Positions 1 through 7,778 of a DNA stretch of 64,000 nucleotides are shown in pieces. The position numbers and the translations under genes were made by a program. The stretch's first letter is position 1, and the number at the start of each line of letters is the position of its first letter. The notes beneath the pieces were generated by a model. It was not told the origin of the DNA, searched no databases, and was given only the letters and a program-made list of their open reading frames with translations. The stretch is from assembly GCA_017303475.1 (NCBI GenBank), contig JAFLBO010000007.1, forward strand, positions 38,501 through 102,500, read 5' to 3'. This DNA comes from Chitinophagales bacterium. Its GTDB lineage: Bacteria > Bacteroidota > Bacteroidia > Chitinophagales > Saprospiraceae.

Positions 1-204
1 TTGGGGGTAGGCAATTTCCAGCGTGTAAAAGATGATTTCAACCCGAATCAAGAGAACCTCTCAGTTCAACCCAATTTCGGCATAGGTTTGAAATTAGGTC
101 GGGTGCGCATTGACTATGCCCTGACCGATATCGGGAATGTTTCGGCGGTACAGTATTCGCATATTTTCTCGTTAATGCTTGATATTAAAGGCGCAAAGGG
201 GTGA
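1..204 (+). CDS. C-terminal end of an outer-membrane beta-barrel protein (PorV/PorQ-like), partial
   Basis: Only the last 67 codons lie in the window; the true start is upstream. The visible part alternates polar and hydrophobic residues as in the closing strands of a barrel (IGLKLGRVRIDYALTD, then YSHIFSLMLDI). The pattern of a strand, DYALTDIG, then YSHIFSL close to the end resembles PorV/PorQ-family proteins of Bacteroidota, some of which belong to the type IX secretion apparatus. That family assignment is an impression from the tail alone. The TGA stop is followed directly by intergenic repeat DNA. Confidence 0.5.
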   Translation: MGVGNFQRVKDDFNPNQENLSVQPNFGIGLKLGRVRIDYALTDIGNVSAVQYSHIFSLMLDIKGAKG

Positions 205-282
205 CACGAAGGCACAAAGACACGAAGGCACAAAGACGCTAAGACACGAAGGGCAGGCTGAACGCCTGCCTGAATCTAGATG
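205..282 (+). repeat. Intergenic tandem phrase of the CACGAAGGCACAAAGA type
   Basis: Units of the form cacgaaggcacaaagacac repeat two to three times right after the stop of the preceding gene, ending in a small hairpin (GGCAGGCTGAACGCCTGCC). This is one member of the family of phrase repeats that fills most gaps in the window. No coding potential is seen. Confidence 0.6.
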
Positions 283-678
283 TTGCCCCGTCCTTTAGGG
301 TTCCTGATTACCCACAAATCTGGAGGCTTGGCTCCAAACCAACCCCCTGCCCAAGGCCCCGCCGTCTGCGAGGCAAGCCCGACCGGAGGGGATGGTCCCG
401 ACGTAAGGAGGGAGCGCCTTCTTTTTAACCGGTGGTATAGCACGATGATGCAAAAAAAGACGGTCCGCGGTTAAAAAGCAGCGCAATCCCCGCAGGTCGT
501 TGGCTTTGCCGGAAAGACTGCCTTTTTTCTTTTGGTTACTTTTCTTTTTGGGCAAGCAAAAAGAAAAGTAACAATGCCAAACTAATGAACTAATGTCAAA
601 CAACCCGTTACATTGTCTTATGCCATGCCTAAAAAGGCCAGATTTGTGGGTTATCGGGAGTCCTTTAGAGCGGGGCAA
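283..678. repeat. MITE/REP-like element with 39-bp imperfect terminal inverted repeats
   Basis: The ends 283-321 and 640-678 are inverted copies that match at about 31 of 39 positions, including TTGCCCCG at the outer tip and ACCCACAAATCT at the inner end. Inside is a perfect 15-bp inverted repeat, GTTACTTTTCTTTTT and its complement, with an 8-base loop (about 535-571). The open frames across it show no protein-like character. An 18-base piece of the left end recurs at 41552-41569. This looks like a non-autonomous repeat rather than a gene; no target duplication was found. Confidence 0.55.
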
Positions 679-712
679 GGTTATTATATATGTTGCATAA
701 AAATTTAATATT

Positions 713-1360
713 ATGTTGCTTCAATTTCGATTACACTACTTGTTTGTTTTGACTTTATTTTTTGTGGCTTGTGATAAAACACCTAAGGAAACAACGATCA
801 ATGGGGTTGTTTTGGATAAAATTACAGGTGAGCCAATTGCTGGAGCTAGTGTTGCAATTAGAATTTATCACAATTCAATTCAAATACCATACTCCTATGA
901 GTACGTTACAACCGATCAAAATGGGAAGTTTAACTTTCATAGTAATGAGCAATTACAAATATATGATGTTACAAAACCGGGATTTATCCCTAGAAATTCA
1001 GGAATTCCGATAATAAAGCAAGAAGAATTAAATGATGTGGAAATTTTAGTGACGCCCATAGATGGAGTACTCAGGCTGAAAATCAACAATTCCACAATTG
1101 ACCCTGAAACAATATTCCTTGGGGTTTATAGCCCAAATTTGGACAAAGAGAACTTTTTATCCTATGGATTTGCCCTAAAAGACTCCTTGATATTAGATCC
1201 AATTGATATGCAATTCCGAATCCTGAATCTTGCGTCAGAGGATTCCATTGGTATTTATTGGGGCTTTACTTCTTTACCATTTGACATAAAGACTCTCCCA
1301 TTCCATGAGTATGTTTCGGTAACCCGAAATGACACTACTACATTTACTATTTCTATCTAA
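713..1360 (+). CDS. Lipoprotein with carboxypeptidase-regulatory-like domain
   Basis: A 215-residue protein with an N-terminal signal ending in a lipobox (LFFVAC), so probably lipid-anchored. Residues about 30-100 (TINGVVLDKITGEPIAGASV, later TTDQNGKFNF) match the CarboxypepD_reg/transthyretin-like beta-sandwich common in Bacteroidota envelope proteins. The rest is unrecognised. The gene is visibly more AT-rich than its neighbours and sits alone between a MITE-like repeat and cmk, which is compatible with recent acquisition. Function is unknown; the call rests on the lipobox and the domain. Confidence 0.75.
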   Translation: MLLQFRLHYLFVLTLFFVACDKTPKETTINGVVLDKITGEPIAGASVAIRIYHNSIQIPYSYEYVTTDQNGKFNFHSNEQLQIYDVTKPGFIPRNSGIPIIKQEELNDVEILVTPIDGVLRLKINNSTIDPETIFLGVYSPNLDKENFLSYGFALKDSLILDPIDMQFRILNLASEDSIGIYWGFTSLPFDIKTLPFHEYVSVTRNDTTTFTISI

Positions 1361-1384
1361 TTAAAGTAGTATTCTCAGTTTAAT

Positions 1385-1420
1385 CACCCTCTGCGCCTCT
1401 CCGCCTCTGCGGTAAAAATC
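1385..1420. repeat. Phrase repeat of the GCGCCTCTCCGCCTCTGCGG type
   Basis: A short run of the CTCTGCGCCTCTCCGCCTCTGCGGTAAAA phrase lies just beyond the cmk stop codon. The same phrase family fills 36990-37120. It is one of several intergenic phrase families in this window. Confidence 0.55.
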
Positions 1421-1426
1421 ACTTTT

Positions 1427-2098
1427 TCAAACCATTTTCTCCTTCGCCAACACCAGCGCCTTTTCCAATTGCTGCTCTTCCGAAAGCAGGGTATTGTCGA
1501 TCACCACGGCATCGTCGGCTTTTTTCAGGGGGCTGTCGGCGCGGGTAGAATCGATGTGATCGCGTTCGAGGAGGTTTTTATAAATGTCGTTCCATTCGGC
1601 GTCGATGCCTTTGGCGGCCAGTTCAAGGTGGCGACGGCTGGTGCGCACATCGGGATCGGCGGTGAGGAAGATTTTCAGCTCCGCATCCGGGAATACCACG
1701 GTGCCGATATCGCGGCCATCAGCTACAATACCCCGGCGTTTGCCCATGGCCTGCTGTTGGGCTACCATGGCCCGGCGTACCGCCGAAATGGTGGAAACCG
1801 GGCTTACGTGCTCGCTCACGCGCATTTCGCGGATTTCGTGTTCTACGTCTCTTCCGTTCAGAAAAGTGCGGTTTTGACCCTCAATCCGTTCAAAATGGAT
1901 TTCTATTTCCGCTAAGCCTCTGGCTACCTGTTCCGGATCGTTGTAATCCAGTTGCTGTTCCAGAAAATACAAGGTAACGGCGCGGTACATGGCGCCGGTG
2001 TCCAGGTAGGCGTAGTGCAGGGTTTTGGCCAGCGCTTTGGCCAGGGTGCTTTTCCCGCAGGAAGAGTGCCCGTCGATGGCAACGATGATGCGTTTCAT
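1427..2098 (-). CDS. cmk: Cytidylate kinase
   Basis: Transfers a phosphate from ATP to CMP/dCMP in the cytoplasm, in pyrimidine nucleotide salvage and synthesis. The 223-residue length is normal for the family. The P-loop GHSSCGKST is at residues 10-18, followed by YLDTGAMYRAVT and later VADGRDIGTVVFPDAELKIF, both hallmarks of bacterial Cmk. I start at the ATG at 2098 (MKRIIVAIDG), since a TTG four codons upstream only adds MRSL. It reads away from the beta-helix lipoprotein gene upstream on the same strand, with a 51-base gap. Confidence 0.93.
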   Translation of the reverse strand: MKRIIVAIDGHSSCGKSTLAKALAKTLHYAYLDTGAMYRAVTLYFLEQQLDYNDPEQVARGLAEIEIHFERIEGQNRTFLNGRDVEHEIREMRVSEHVSPVSTISAVRRAMVAQQQAMGKRRGIVADGRDIGTVVFPDAELKIFLTADPDVRTSRRHLELAAKGIDAEWNDIYKNLLERDHIDSTRADSPLKKADDAVVIDNTLLSEEQQLEKALVLAKEKMV

Positions 2099-2149
2099 AA
2101 GCGAGCGCAAAAGTGGGAAAAATGCCCGGGTTCAGCCTGATTGAATGCT

Positions 2150-3622
2150 TTAAAATTCAATTTCGTAACAACCTGCATCCGGCGTTACGGCATCCCGGTC
2201 TTTGTTGTCCAGATCCTTCACTATTCCCGGAATCGGTACCGCATACCGATTGGCAATGGAATGCAGCGTATCCAGGTGGAAATCGCGCTTGTTCACATCC
2301 AGGAAAATGGTGTCCTGGCTGGTGGCATTAATGCAGGGCTGGCAATGATCAAAAAAGTCCGGATAAGCCGTGTCTTTGATGAGGTCGCGCACCCGCACAA
2401 TGCAATTGGTGAGTTCGTACTCAAACTGAGACGGATCTTCCAGGCGATCGAACAAGGTAATCTGGTCTGATCTGCTTCCCATGAGGATGCAATTCCGGAA
2501 ACGCGCAGAAAGTTTATTGGCCACAAAGGTTTCGCAGCCGGCATCCAGGCACAGCGCGTTGCCCATGCGCAGGGCCTCGCCATCCACGCCGTAGCTGCCC
2601 ACAGTGCAATAATCAAAGCTGTAATTGCCTCCGTATTCCAGTTGTATGCCAAAGCCGGTATTGGAGTGGAACAAACAGTTTTCTGCGGTAATATTGGCAT
2701 GAATACCAATCAAGCCACTGCTGGCGGTGTTGTAAATCTGGGTATTGCGCAGGGTCAGGCTCACCGCCGAATCGGCGCGCAGGCCAATGACGGAGTTGCG
2801 GATAATGCAGTGATCGATGTTGTGCCCGGTGCTGCCACTTTGCAGCCAAATGCCCGTCCATTGACCGGCTTCTTCCTCAAATTCCGGTTCCAGACGGTCG
2901 CTTTCAAAAATAACGGGTTCCTCCGGGGTGCCTTCCACAATCAATTTTCCCTGCCCGACAAAAGCCAGAAAGCCGTCGTTGTAGCGTTGCGTTACACCTT
3001 CGTCGTCCACAAACTTGCCTAAGCCCCCATGCACATACACGCGCGTGCCCTTGGGTATGCGCACCGTGCAGGAATCTATCACCACAACCCCGTAAATGAC
3101 ATAGGGTCTGGGGTCGTCCCACACCCATTCGCCGCCGTTGCAGCCGTAGCCCACCACTGCGCCAGCCCCGAAGCGCGAAGGCAGGTAATTGGCGTTCTGG
3201 CCAAATGCTTCCAGCACCACTTTCTGTTCGTTGCCGTTGGTTTCAAACACCACGTTTTCGGTAACCACGAACGGAGAATTCTGGTCGTTGGGGTTGATGG
3301 TTACCTCGGCAAACACGTACATGCTGTCGTTGGGCGCAATTTCCAGGTTTTCCTGTGCGTCGCCGCTGATGCCGTCTATGTTCAGGTTGAAACGGGAATT
3401 GGCCCCGTTTTCAAGGTAAATTTTGCCAATTCGAATGCTCTCCTTATGCCGGTTGTAGATTTTGAAAAACCGGGTAGCTGATCCTACCTGCGTGAATACC
3501 GTATCAAACCGAAGGGTATCGGTGCTGAACTCCAGCTTGTCGGCCGGGTCGGTGGTGAATTTCTCCTTTTGGCAGAAGCTGAGCAGGAGGGTAATGGAGA
3601 GGAATAATATGATTTGGCGCAT
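2150..3622 (-). CDS. Lipoprotein with right-handed parallel beta-helix repeats
   Basis: A 490-residue exported protein. The start MRQIILFLSI at 3622 gives a compact signal with lipobox LLSFC. Residues about 30-150 resemble a HYDIN/ASPM-type Ig-like module (KIYNRHKESIRIGKIYLENG). Residues about 190-420 contain parallel beta-helix coils with repeated asparagine and cysteine ladders (HNIDHCIIRNSVIGL, NITAENCLFHSNTGFGIQ). The end, DAGCYEIEF, is typical of this Bacteroidota lipoprotein group. Probably surface- or periplasm-exposed; substrate unknown. It lies 51 bases upstream of cmk on the same strand and may share its transcript. Confidence 0.75.
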   Translation of the reverse strand: MRQIILFLSITLLLSFCQKEKFTTDPADKLEFSTDTLRFDTVFTQVGSATRFFKIYNRHKESIRIGKIYLENGANSRFNLNIDGISGDAQENLEIAPNDSMYVFAEVTINPNDQNSPFVVTENVVFETNGNEQKVVLEAFGQNANYLPSRFGAGAVVGYGCNGGEWVWDDPRPYVIYGVVVIDSCTVRIPKGTRVYVHGGLGKFVDDEGVTQRYNDGFLAFVGQGKLIVEGTPEEPVIFESDRLEPEFEEEAGQWTGIWLQSGSTGHNIDHCIIRNSVIGLRADSAVSLTLRNTQIYNTASSGLIGIHANITAENCLFHSNTGFGIQLEYGGNYSFDYCTVGSYGVDGEALRMGNALCLDAGCETFVANKLSARFRNCILMGSRSDQITLFDRLEDPSQFEYELTNCIVRVRDLIKDTAYPDFFDHCQPCINATSQDTIFLDVNKRDFHLDTLHSIANRYAVPIPGIVKDLDNKDRDAVTPDAGCYEIEF

Positions 3623-3703
3623 GGTTGTGTTTTTTATCTGTTGGGGTTGTGCAAAAAGGTTTTCGGTGCAAGAATGCACAATTTTTTATACTGCTCGAGT
3701 CCT

Positions 3704-3735
3704 AAACCTCGTAGGTTTTAAAACCTACGAGGTTT
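3704..3735. repeat. Perfect 16-bp palindrome, no loop
   Basis: The left arm AAACCTCGTAGGTTTT (3704-3719) is followed at once by its exact complement. It lies between pyrC and the beta-helix lipoprotein gene, 82 bases before the start codon of the latter. Confidence 0.75.
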
Positions 3736-3807
3736 ATTGGTTAAGAAAATAAAATAAAATTTTGTTTCATCTTCACTTCCGGCCCCTTTTTGCACAACCC
3801 CCAATTT

Positions 3808-3870
3808 GGGCTTTTACTGTTTACTGTCGGGGTGACTGCCAGTCACCCCGACAGTAAACAGTAAAAGCCC
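3808..3870. repeat. Near-perfect 63-base palindrome (31-bp arms, 1-base spacer)
   Basis: Arms 3808-3838 and 3840-3870 are exact reverse complements (GGGCTTTTACTGTTTACTG and onward). The element ends five bases from the pyrC stop codon, so it could form a very stable hairpin at the 3' end of the pyrC mRNA. It has no T run, so it is not a classical intrinsic terminator. Confidence 0.8.
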
Positions 3871-3875
3871 GTTGC

Positions 3876-5213
3876 TTACCCCCGCTCAAACTCCAATCTT
3901 TCCCCCGACTTCCCTTCGCGCAATTGCCCTTCGTGCCAGGCGAGGTGACCGCTAACAATGGTGCTCACCACTTTGCCACGGAAGGTTTTGCCCATGAACG
4001 GCGACCAGCCGCATTTGTACAGCACGTTGTCGGGCTGAACGGTCCATTCGTGATCTAGATCCACCAGGGCCATATCCGCCCAATAGCCTTCGTCGAGGAA
4101 GCCGCGTTCGGCAATCTGGAAGGTGATGGCAGGTGCGTGGCACATTTTTTCCACAATACGCTCCAATGAAATGCGTCCCTGGTGGTAAAATTCGAGCATA
4201 ACATTCAGCGAGTGTTGCACCAGCGGCAAACCGGCCGGGGCCTGCAGATAAGGCTGCGATTTTTCCTCCCAGGTATGCGGCGCGTGGTCGGTGGCAATGA
4301 TGTCGAGCCGGTCGTCGAGCAGCGCAGGGAACAGGGCATCGCGATGTTCAACGCTTTTAATGGCGGGGTTGCACTTGATCTGGTTGCCCAGTGTGGCGTA
4401 ATCATTGGCGGAGAACCATAGGTGGTGTACGCATACCTCGGAGGTGATACGTTTGTCTTTCAACGGGATATCATTGCGGAATAGCGCCAGCTCGTCTTTG
4501 GTGCTGATGTGCAGGATATGTAGCCGGGTGTTGTGGCGTTTGGCCAGCTCAATGGCCATAGACGACGACAAATAACAAGCCTGCACGTCCCGGATGATGG
4601 GATGAAGTTCCGCCGTGATGGCATCGCCGTGCAGTTCCTTGTATTTGGCCAGGTTGTTGCGCACCGTGGCCTCATCTTCGCAGTGCGTAGCGATCAGCAT
4701 AGGCGATTCGGCGAAGATGCGTTCGAGGGTGCTCGGGGCATCCACGAGCATGTTTCCGGTGCTGCTGCCCATGAAGATTTTCACGCCGCACACCCGTTTG
4801 GGGTCGGTGCGCAGCACTTCTTCCAGGTTATCGTTGGTGGTACCCATGAAGAAGGAATAGTTTGCCAGCGAGGTACGCGCCGCAATCTGGTATTTTTCTT
4901 CCAGCAGTTCCTGCGTCACGCTGGGCGGATTCACGTTGGGCATTTCCATGAAGGAAGTAGTACCTCCCGCCACGGCTGCCCGGCTTTCGGTAGCAATATT
5001 TGCCTTGTGCGTCAGGCCTGGTTCACGGAAATGCACCTGATCATCAATGATGCCGGGAATGAGGTATTTACCCTTGGCATCAATTTCAATATCTGCGGAA
5101 GCAGTAATGCCAGGTGCAATTTTTTCAATACGGCCATTGCGGACCAATACATCCGCATCGCGGATTACGCCGCGGTTTACGAGTCGGGTATTTCGAAGGA
5201 GAAGAGAAGACAT
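3876..5213 (-). CDS. pyrC: Dihydroorotase (class I, Bacteroidota type)
   Basis: Interconverts carbamoyl-aspartate and dihydroorotate in de novo pyrimidine synthesis. The 445-residue amidohydrolase shows the lysine motif GVKIFMGSSTGNML, metal ligands in ATHCED and LHILHIST, and the catalytic aspartate in IATDHAPHTWEEK. The usual N-terminal HxH is DDQVHFREPG, with glutamine in place of the first histidine; I recall this variant from Bacteroidota dihydroorotases, so the enzyme is probably active. Allantoinase is the main alternative. The start codon lies nine bases from a long phrase-repeat inverted repeat that separates it from the divergent EamA gene. Confidence 0.88.
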   Translation of the reverse strand: MSSLLLRNTRLVNRGVIRDADVLVRNGRIEKIAPGITASADIEIDAKGKYLIPGIIDDQVHFREPGLTHKANIATESRAAVAGGTTSFMEMPNVNPPSVTQELLEEKYQIAARTSLANYSFFMGTTNDNLEEVLRTDPKRVCGVKIFMGSSTGNMLVDAPSTLERIFAESPMLIATHCEDEATVRNNLAKYKELHGDAITAELHPIIRDVQACYLSSSMAIELAKRHNTRLHILHISTKDELALFRNDIPLKDKRITSEVCVHHLWFSANDYATLGNQIKCNPAIKSVEHRDALFPALLDDRLDIIATDHAPHTWEEKSQPYLQAPAGLPLVQHSLNVMLEFYHQGRISLERIVEKMCHAPAITFQIAERGFLDEGYWADMALVDLDHEWTVQPDNVLYKCGWSPFMGKTFRGKVVSTIVSGHLAWHEGQLREGKSGERLEFERG

Positions 5214-5221
5214 TTTTTGAG

Positions 5222-5392
5222 TGTTTGAGTGTTTGAGTTTTCAAGTGTTTGAGTTGGCGTGCGGCCGGGTTTCACCACTAAGTCACAGAGGACACTAAGC
5301 GTACTTCACCTTAGTGTCCTCTGTGACTTAGTGGTGAAACCCGGCCGCACGCCAACTCAAACACTCGAGCACTTGAAAACTCAAACACTTTT
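5222..5392. repeat. Long inverted repeat between divergent genes (56-bp perfect arms)
   Basis: Arms 5244-5299 and 5310-5365 are exact reverse complements around a 10-base loop. Partial matching continues outward, with an 8-base insertion in the right side. Each arm joins two phrase families, GTTTGAGTTGGCG and TTTCACCACTAAGTCACAG. It fills the gap between the divergent starts of pyrC and the EamA permease. Confidence 0.85.
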
Positions 5393-5435
5393 CCCCGCAA
5401 AGGAACGGCAATTCCCAATTATCTACCTTCGCGGA

Positions 5436-6320
5436 ATGACAGATAAACTGAGGTCTTATTTATATCTCCATTTTTGTGTATTGATTTGGGGATTTACAGC
5501 CATTTTGGGCAAGTTAATTACCCTGCAGGCGGTACCGCTGGTGTGGTGGCGGGTGGTGTTGTGTTGCGCAGCACTGATTGTACTCATTCCCAGGGCGCAA
5601 TTCCGGGGCCTGGGGGATCGGGTGTATGCGCAGATGTTCGGGATTGGGGTATTGGTGGGGCTGCATTGGCTGTGTTTTTACGGAGCCATCAAATTGTCTA
5701 ATGCATCGGTGGCGGTGGCTACTATGGCTACCACCTCTTTTTTTGCGGCGCTGGTGGAGCCGGTGCTGATGAAAACCCGGGTAAAATGGTATGAACTGGC
5801 GCTGGGCTTGCTCATTCTGCCGGGTATGGCTTTGATTGTGGGGAATATTGACTGGAATATGAAAATAGGCTTTGCTGTGGGCATTTTCGGGGCTTTTTTG
5901 GCCGCTGTTTTTTCTTCTTTGAATAAAAAACTGATAGACAAACAACCGCCGCCGCCGCTGGTGATGAGTTTTACCGAACTGTTTGGCGGAGTAGCCGTTT
6001 GTTCATTGGTATTGCCGTTTTTGCTCTGGCAACAACCCGAAACGCGGTTCATGCCCATAGGGGCGGATTGGGGCTGGTTGCTGGTGTTAGCCGGCGTGTG
6101 TACCCTGCTGCCGTATTACCTTACGCTGCTGGCCTTGCGCCACATTTCGGCCTTTGCCGCCAACCTCACCATCAACCTCGAACCCGTGTACGGCGTACTC
6201 CTGGCCGCCATTTTTTTTCAGGAGCACCAGGACCTCAACCCCTATTTTTACCTCGGCATAGGCATCATCCTGCTGGCCGTTTTCAGTCACCCCTTCCTCA
6301 AAAAACACTTCGAACCATAA
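5436..6320 (+). CDS. EamA/DMT-family membrane permease
   Basis: A 294-residue inner-membrane protein of the drug/metabolite transporter superfamily, with about ten hydrophobic helices arranged as two EamA repeats (first opening with HFCVLIWGFTAILGKLITL, second with AVGIFGAFLAAVFSSLNKKL). The C-terminal repeat ends with NLEPVYGVLLAAIFFQE, a strong family signature. Substrate cannot be told from sequence. The start is the ATG at 5436 (MTDKLRSYLYLHFCV); the open frame upstream is intergenic repeat. It is followed after 57 bases of ACCGTCCACCGT repeats by the M20 gene. Confidence 0.88.
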   Translation: MTDKLRSYLYLHFCVLIWGFTAILGKLITLQAVPLVWWRVVLCCAALIVLIPRAQFRGLGDRVYAQMFGIGVLVGLHWLCFYGAIKLSNASVAVATMATTSFFAALVEPVLMKTRVKWYELALGLLILPGMALIVGNIDWNMKIGFAVGIFGAFLAAVFSSLNKKLIDKQPPPPLVMSFTELFGGVAVCSLVLPFLLWQQPETRFMPIGADWGWLLVLAGVCTLLPYYLTLLALRHISAFAANLTINLEPVYGVLLAAIFFQEHQDLNPYFYLGIGIILLAVFSHPFLKKHFEP

Positions 6321-6377
6321 CCGTCCACCGTAAGCCGTCCACCGTAGGCCGTCCACCGTCAACCGTAAGTCGTACCC
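6321..6377. repeat. Phrase repeat of the CCGTCCACCGTAAGC type
   Basis: About five tandem variants of the unit CCGTCCACCGTAAG fill the whole gap between the EamA stop and the M20 start, beginning three bases past the stop codon. The same family recurs at 20095-20258, 23690-23812, 41416-41440, 43970-44010 and 55445-55465. Confidence 0.7.
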
Positions 6378-7565
6378 ATGAAAGAAAAAATCCAGGAACT
6401 CGCGCATCAATACCACGCCGATACCATCGGCCTCCGCAGGCATTTGCACATGCACCCGGAGCTGTCTTTTGAAGAAGTAAACACCGGAAAATTCGTTTCA
6501 GCGCAACTTTCCGCCATGGGCATCGAGCATCAGCACGGTGTGGCCGACAACGGGGTGGTGGCTCTCATAAAAGGTAAAAATCCGCGCAAACGCGTAGTGG
6601 CTCTTCGGGCCGATATGGACGCCCTGCCTATTCTGGAGGCCAACAATGTGCCTTATAAATCGCAAAATGAAGGCGTTATGCATGCCTGTGGACACGATGT
6701 GCACACCTCCTCCCTACTGGGTACGGTGCGGATATTGCATGCCCTGCGCGATCAATTTGAGGGCACGGTAAAATGCCTTTTTCAGCCCGGCGAGGAGCGT
6801 CTGCCCGGCGGCGCCAGTTTGATGATTCAGGCGGGCGCCCTGGAAAATCCGCGTCCAGCAAGCATTTTCGGGCAGCACGTGCACCCGCCCCTGCGCGCAG
6901 GCATGATCGGACTCAAACCGGGCATCTACATGGCCTCCGCCGATGAATTGTACGTAACGGTAAAGGGCAGGGGCGGACACGGCGCTATGCCCCAGGAATG
7001 TGTGGATCCGGTGGTGGTTACGGCACAAATCATTGTAGCCCTGCAGCAGGTAGTGAGTCGCTACGCCGATCCGGCCATTCCGTCGGTTTTAACGTTTGGG
7101 AAAATCAATTCCACCGGCGGCGCCACCAACATCATTCCCAACGAGGTAAAGCTCCTGGGCACCTTCCGAACCATGAACGAAAAATGGCGCATGGAAGCCC
7201 ATAAGCGCATGAAAAAAATGGCAGAAAGCATTGCCAAAGGTTATGGCGCCGCCTGCGATTTCCACATCATGAAAGGGTATCCGGTGCTTTTCAACCACGA
7301 AGAACTCACGCTGCGCACCAAAAAATGGGCCATTGAGTTTTTAGGCAAAGACAAAGTGGTAGACCTGCCATTGCGCATGACGGCCGAAGATTTCGCCTAT
7401 TATTCCCAGGTAATGCCGGCCTGCTTTTACCGGCTCGGCACCGGTAATCCCGAGCGCGGCATCACGTCGCCTATCCATACCGACACCTTCGATATTGACG
7501 AAGCGGCCCTGGAAACCGGCATGGGCATGATGGCCTGGCTGGCCCTGCAGGAGTTGAGTGTTTGA
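6378..7565 (+). CDS. M20-family metallo-amidohydrolase (N-acyl amino acid hydrolase)
   Basis: A 395-residue cytoplasmic zinc hydrolase of the M20D group (hippurate, IAA-amino acid and N-acetyl-diaminopimelate hydrolases). Visible motifs are LHMHPELSFEE near the start, the metal-binding MHACGHDVHTSSLLG, the catalytic glutamate pair in FQPGEERLPGGA, and the late SPIHTDTFDIDE. It removes an acyl group from an amino acid; the actual substrate is not determinable. The final codons (ELSV, stop) are formed by the repeat phrase GTTTGAGT, which begins the downstream inverted repeat. Confidence 0.88.
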   Translation: MKEKIQELAHQYHADTIGLRRHLHMHPELSFEEVNTGKFVSAQLSAMGIEHQHGVADNGVVALIKGKNPRKRVVALRADMDALPILEANNVPYKSQNEGVMHACGHDVHTSSLLGTVRILHALRDQFEGTVKCLFQPGEERLPGGASLMIQAGALENPRPASIFGQHVHPPLRAGMIGLKPGIYMASADELYVTVKGRGGHGAMPQECVDPVVVTAQIIVALQQVVSRYADPAIPSVLTFGKINSTGGATNIIPNEVKLLGTFRTMNEKWRMEAHKRMKKMAESIAKGYGAACDFHIMKGYPVLFNHEELTLRTKKWAIEFLGKDKVVDLPLRMTAEDFAYYSQVMPACFYRLGTGNPERGITSPIHTDTFDIDEAALETGMGMMAWLALQELSV

Positions 7566-7570
7566 GTTCT

Positions 7571-7646
7571 AAGGTTTACCACTAAGTCACTAAGGGCACT
7601 AAGAAGAATTACTCTTAGTGCCCTTAGTGACTTAGTGGTAAACCTT
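7571..7646. repeat. Inverted repeat of the CCACTAAG family (33-bp perfect arms)
   Basis: Arms 7571-7603 and 7614-7646 are exact complements with a 10-base loop. It lies between the convergent M20 gene and the miniprotein/glycosyltransferase pair. The arms carry TTTACCACTAAGTCACTAAG, nearly the same phrase as at 5265-5345. Confidence 0.8.
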
Positions 7647-7656
7647 AGCCCCCCAA

Positions 7657-7770
7657 CTAAAACACCAACACCTTCAGGCATATCCCCAGCAGCACCAGTA
7701 TGATGAACAGGTGCATGAACGTTTCAATAAGCTTTTGATAAGGCGTCAGTGGCGTCGGGTTGTTTTTCAT
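7657..7770 (-). CDS. 37-residue single-pass membrane miniprotein
   Basis: This short frame reads MKNNPTPLTPYQKLIETF followed by a strongly hydrophobic helix (LFIILVLLGICLKVLVF) and stops. The architecture, a polar N-terminus and one helix ending in KVLVF, resembles tiny membrane proteins common in Bacteroidota. Its ATG lies eight bases after the stop of the glycosyltransferase gene on the same strand, so it is probably co-transcribed. No function is known to me. The reading frame is short and the call depends on the clean amphipathic layout and the operon position. Confidence 0.5.
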   Translation of the reverse strand: MKNNPTPLTPYQKLIETFMHLFIILVLLGICLKVLVF

Positions 7771-7778
7771 ATCATCGT

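Noticed and set aside
295..678. A 127-codon minus-strand open frame over the MITE-like element
   Set aside because: It is fully contained in a repeat with inverted ends, has no protein-family likeness, and its composition follows the palindromes.
3704..3870. Classical intrinsic terminators at the pyrC 3' side
   Set aside because: Neither palindrome has a following T run on the relevant strand; they are listed as repeats instead.
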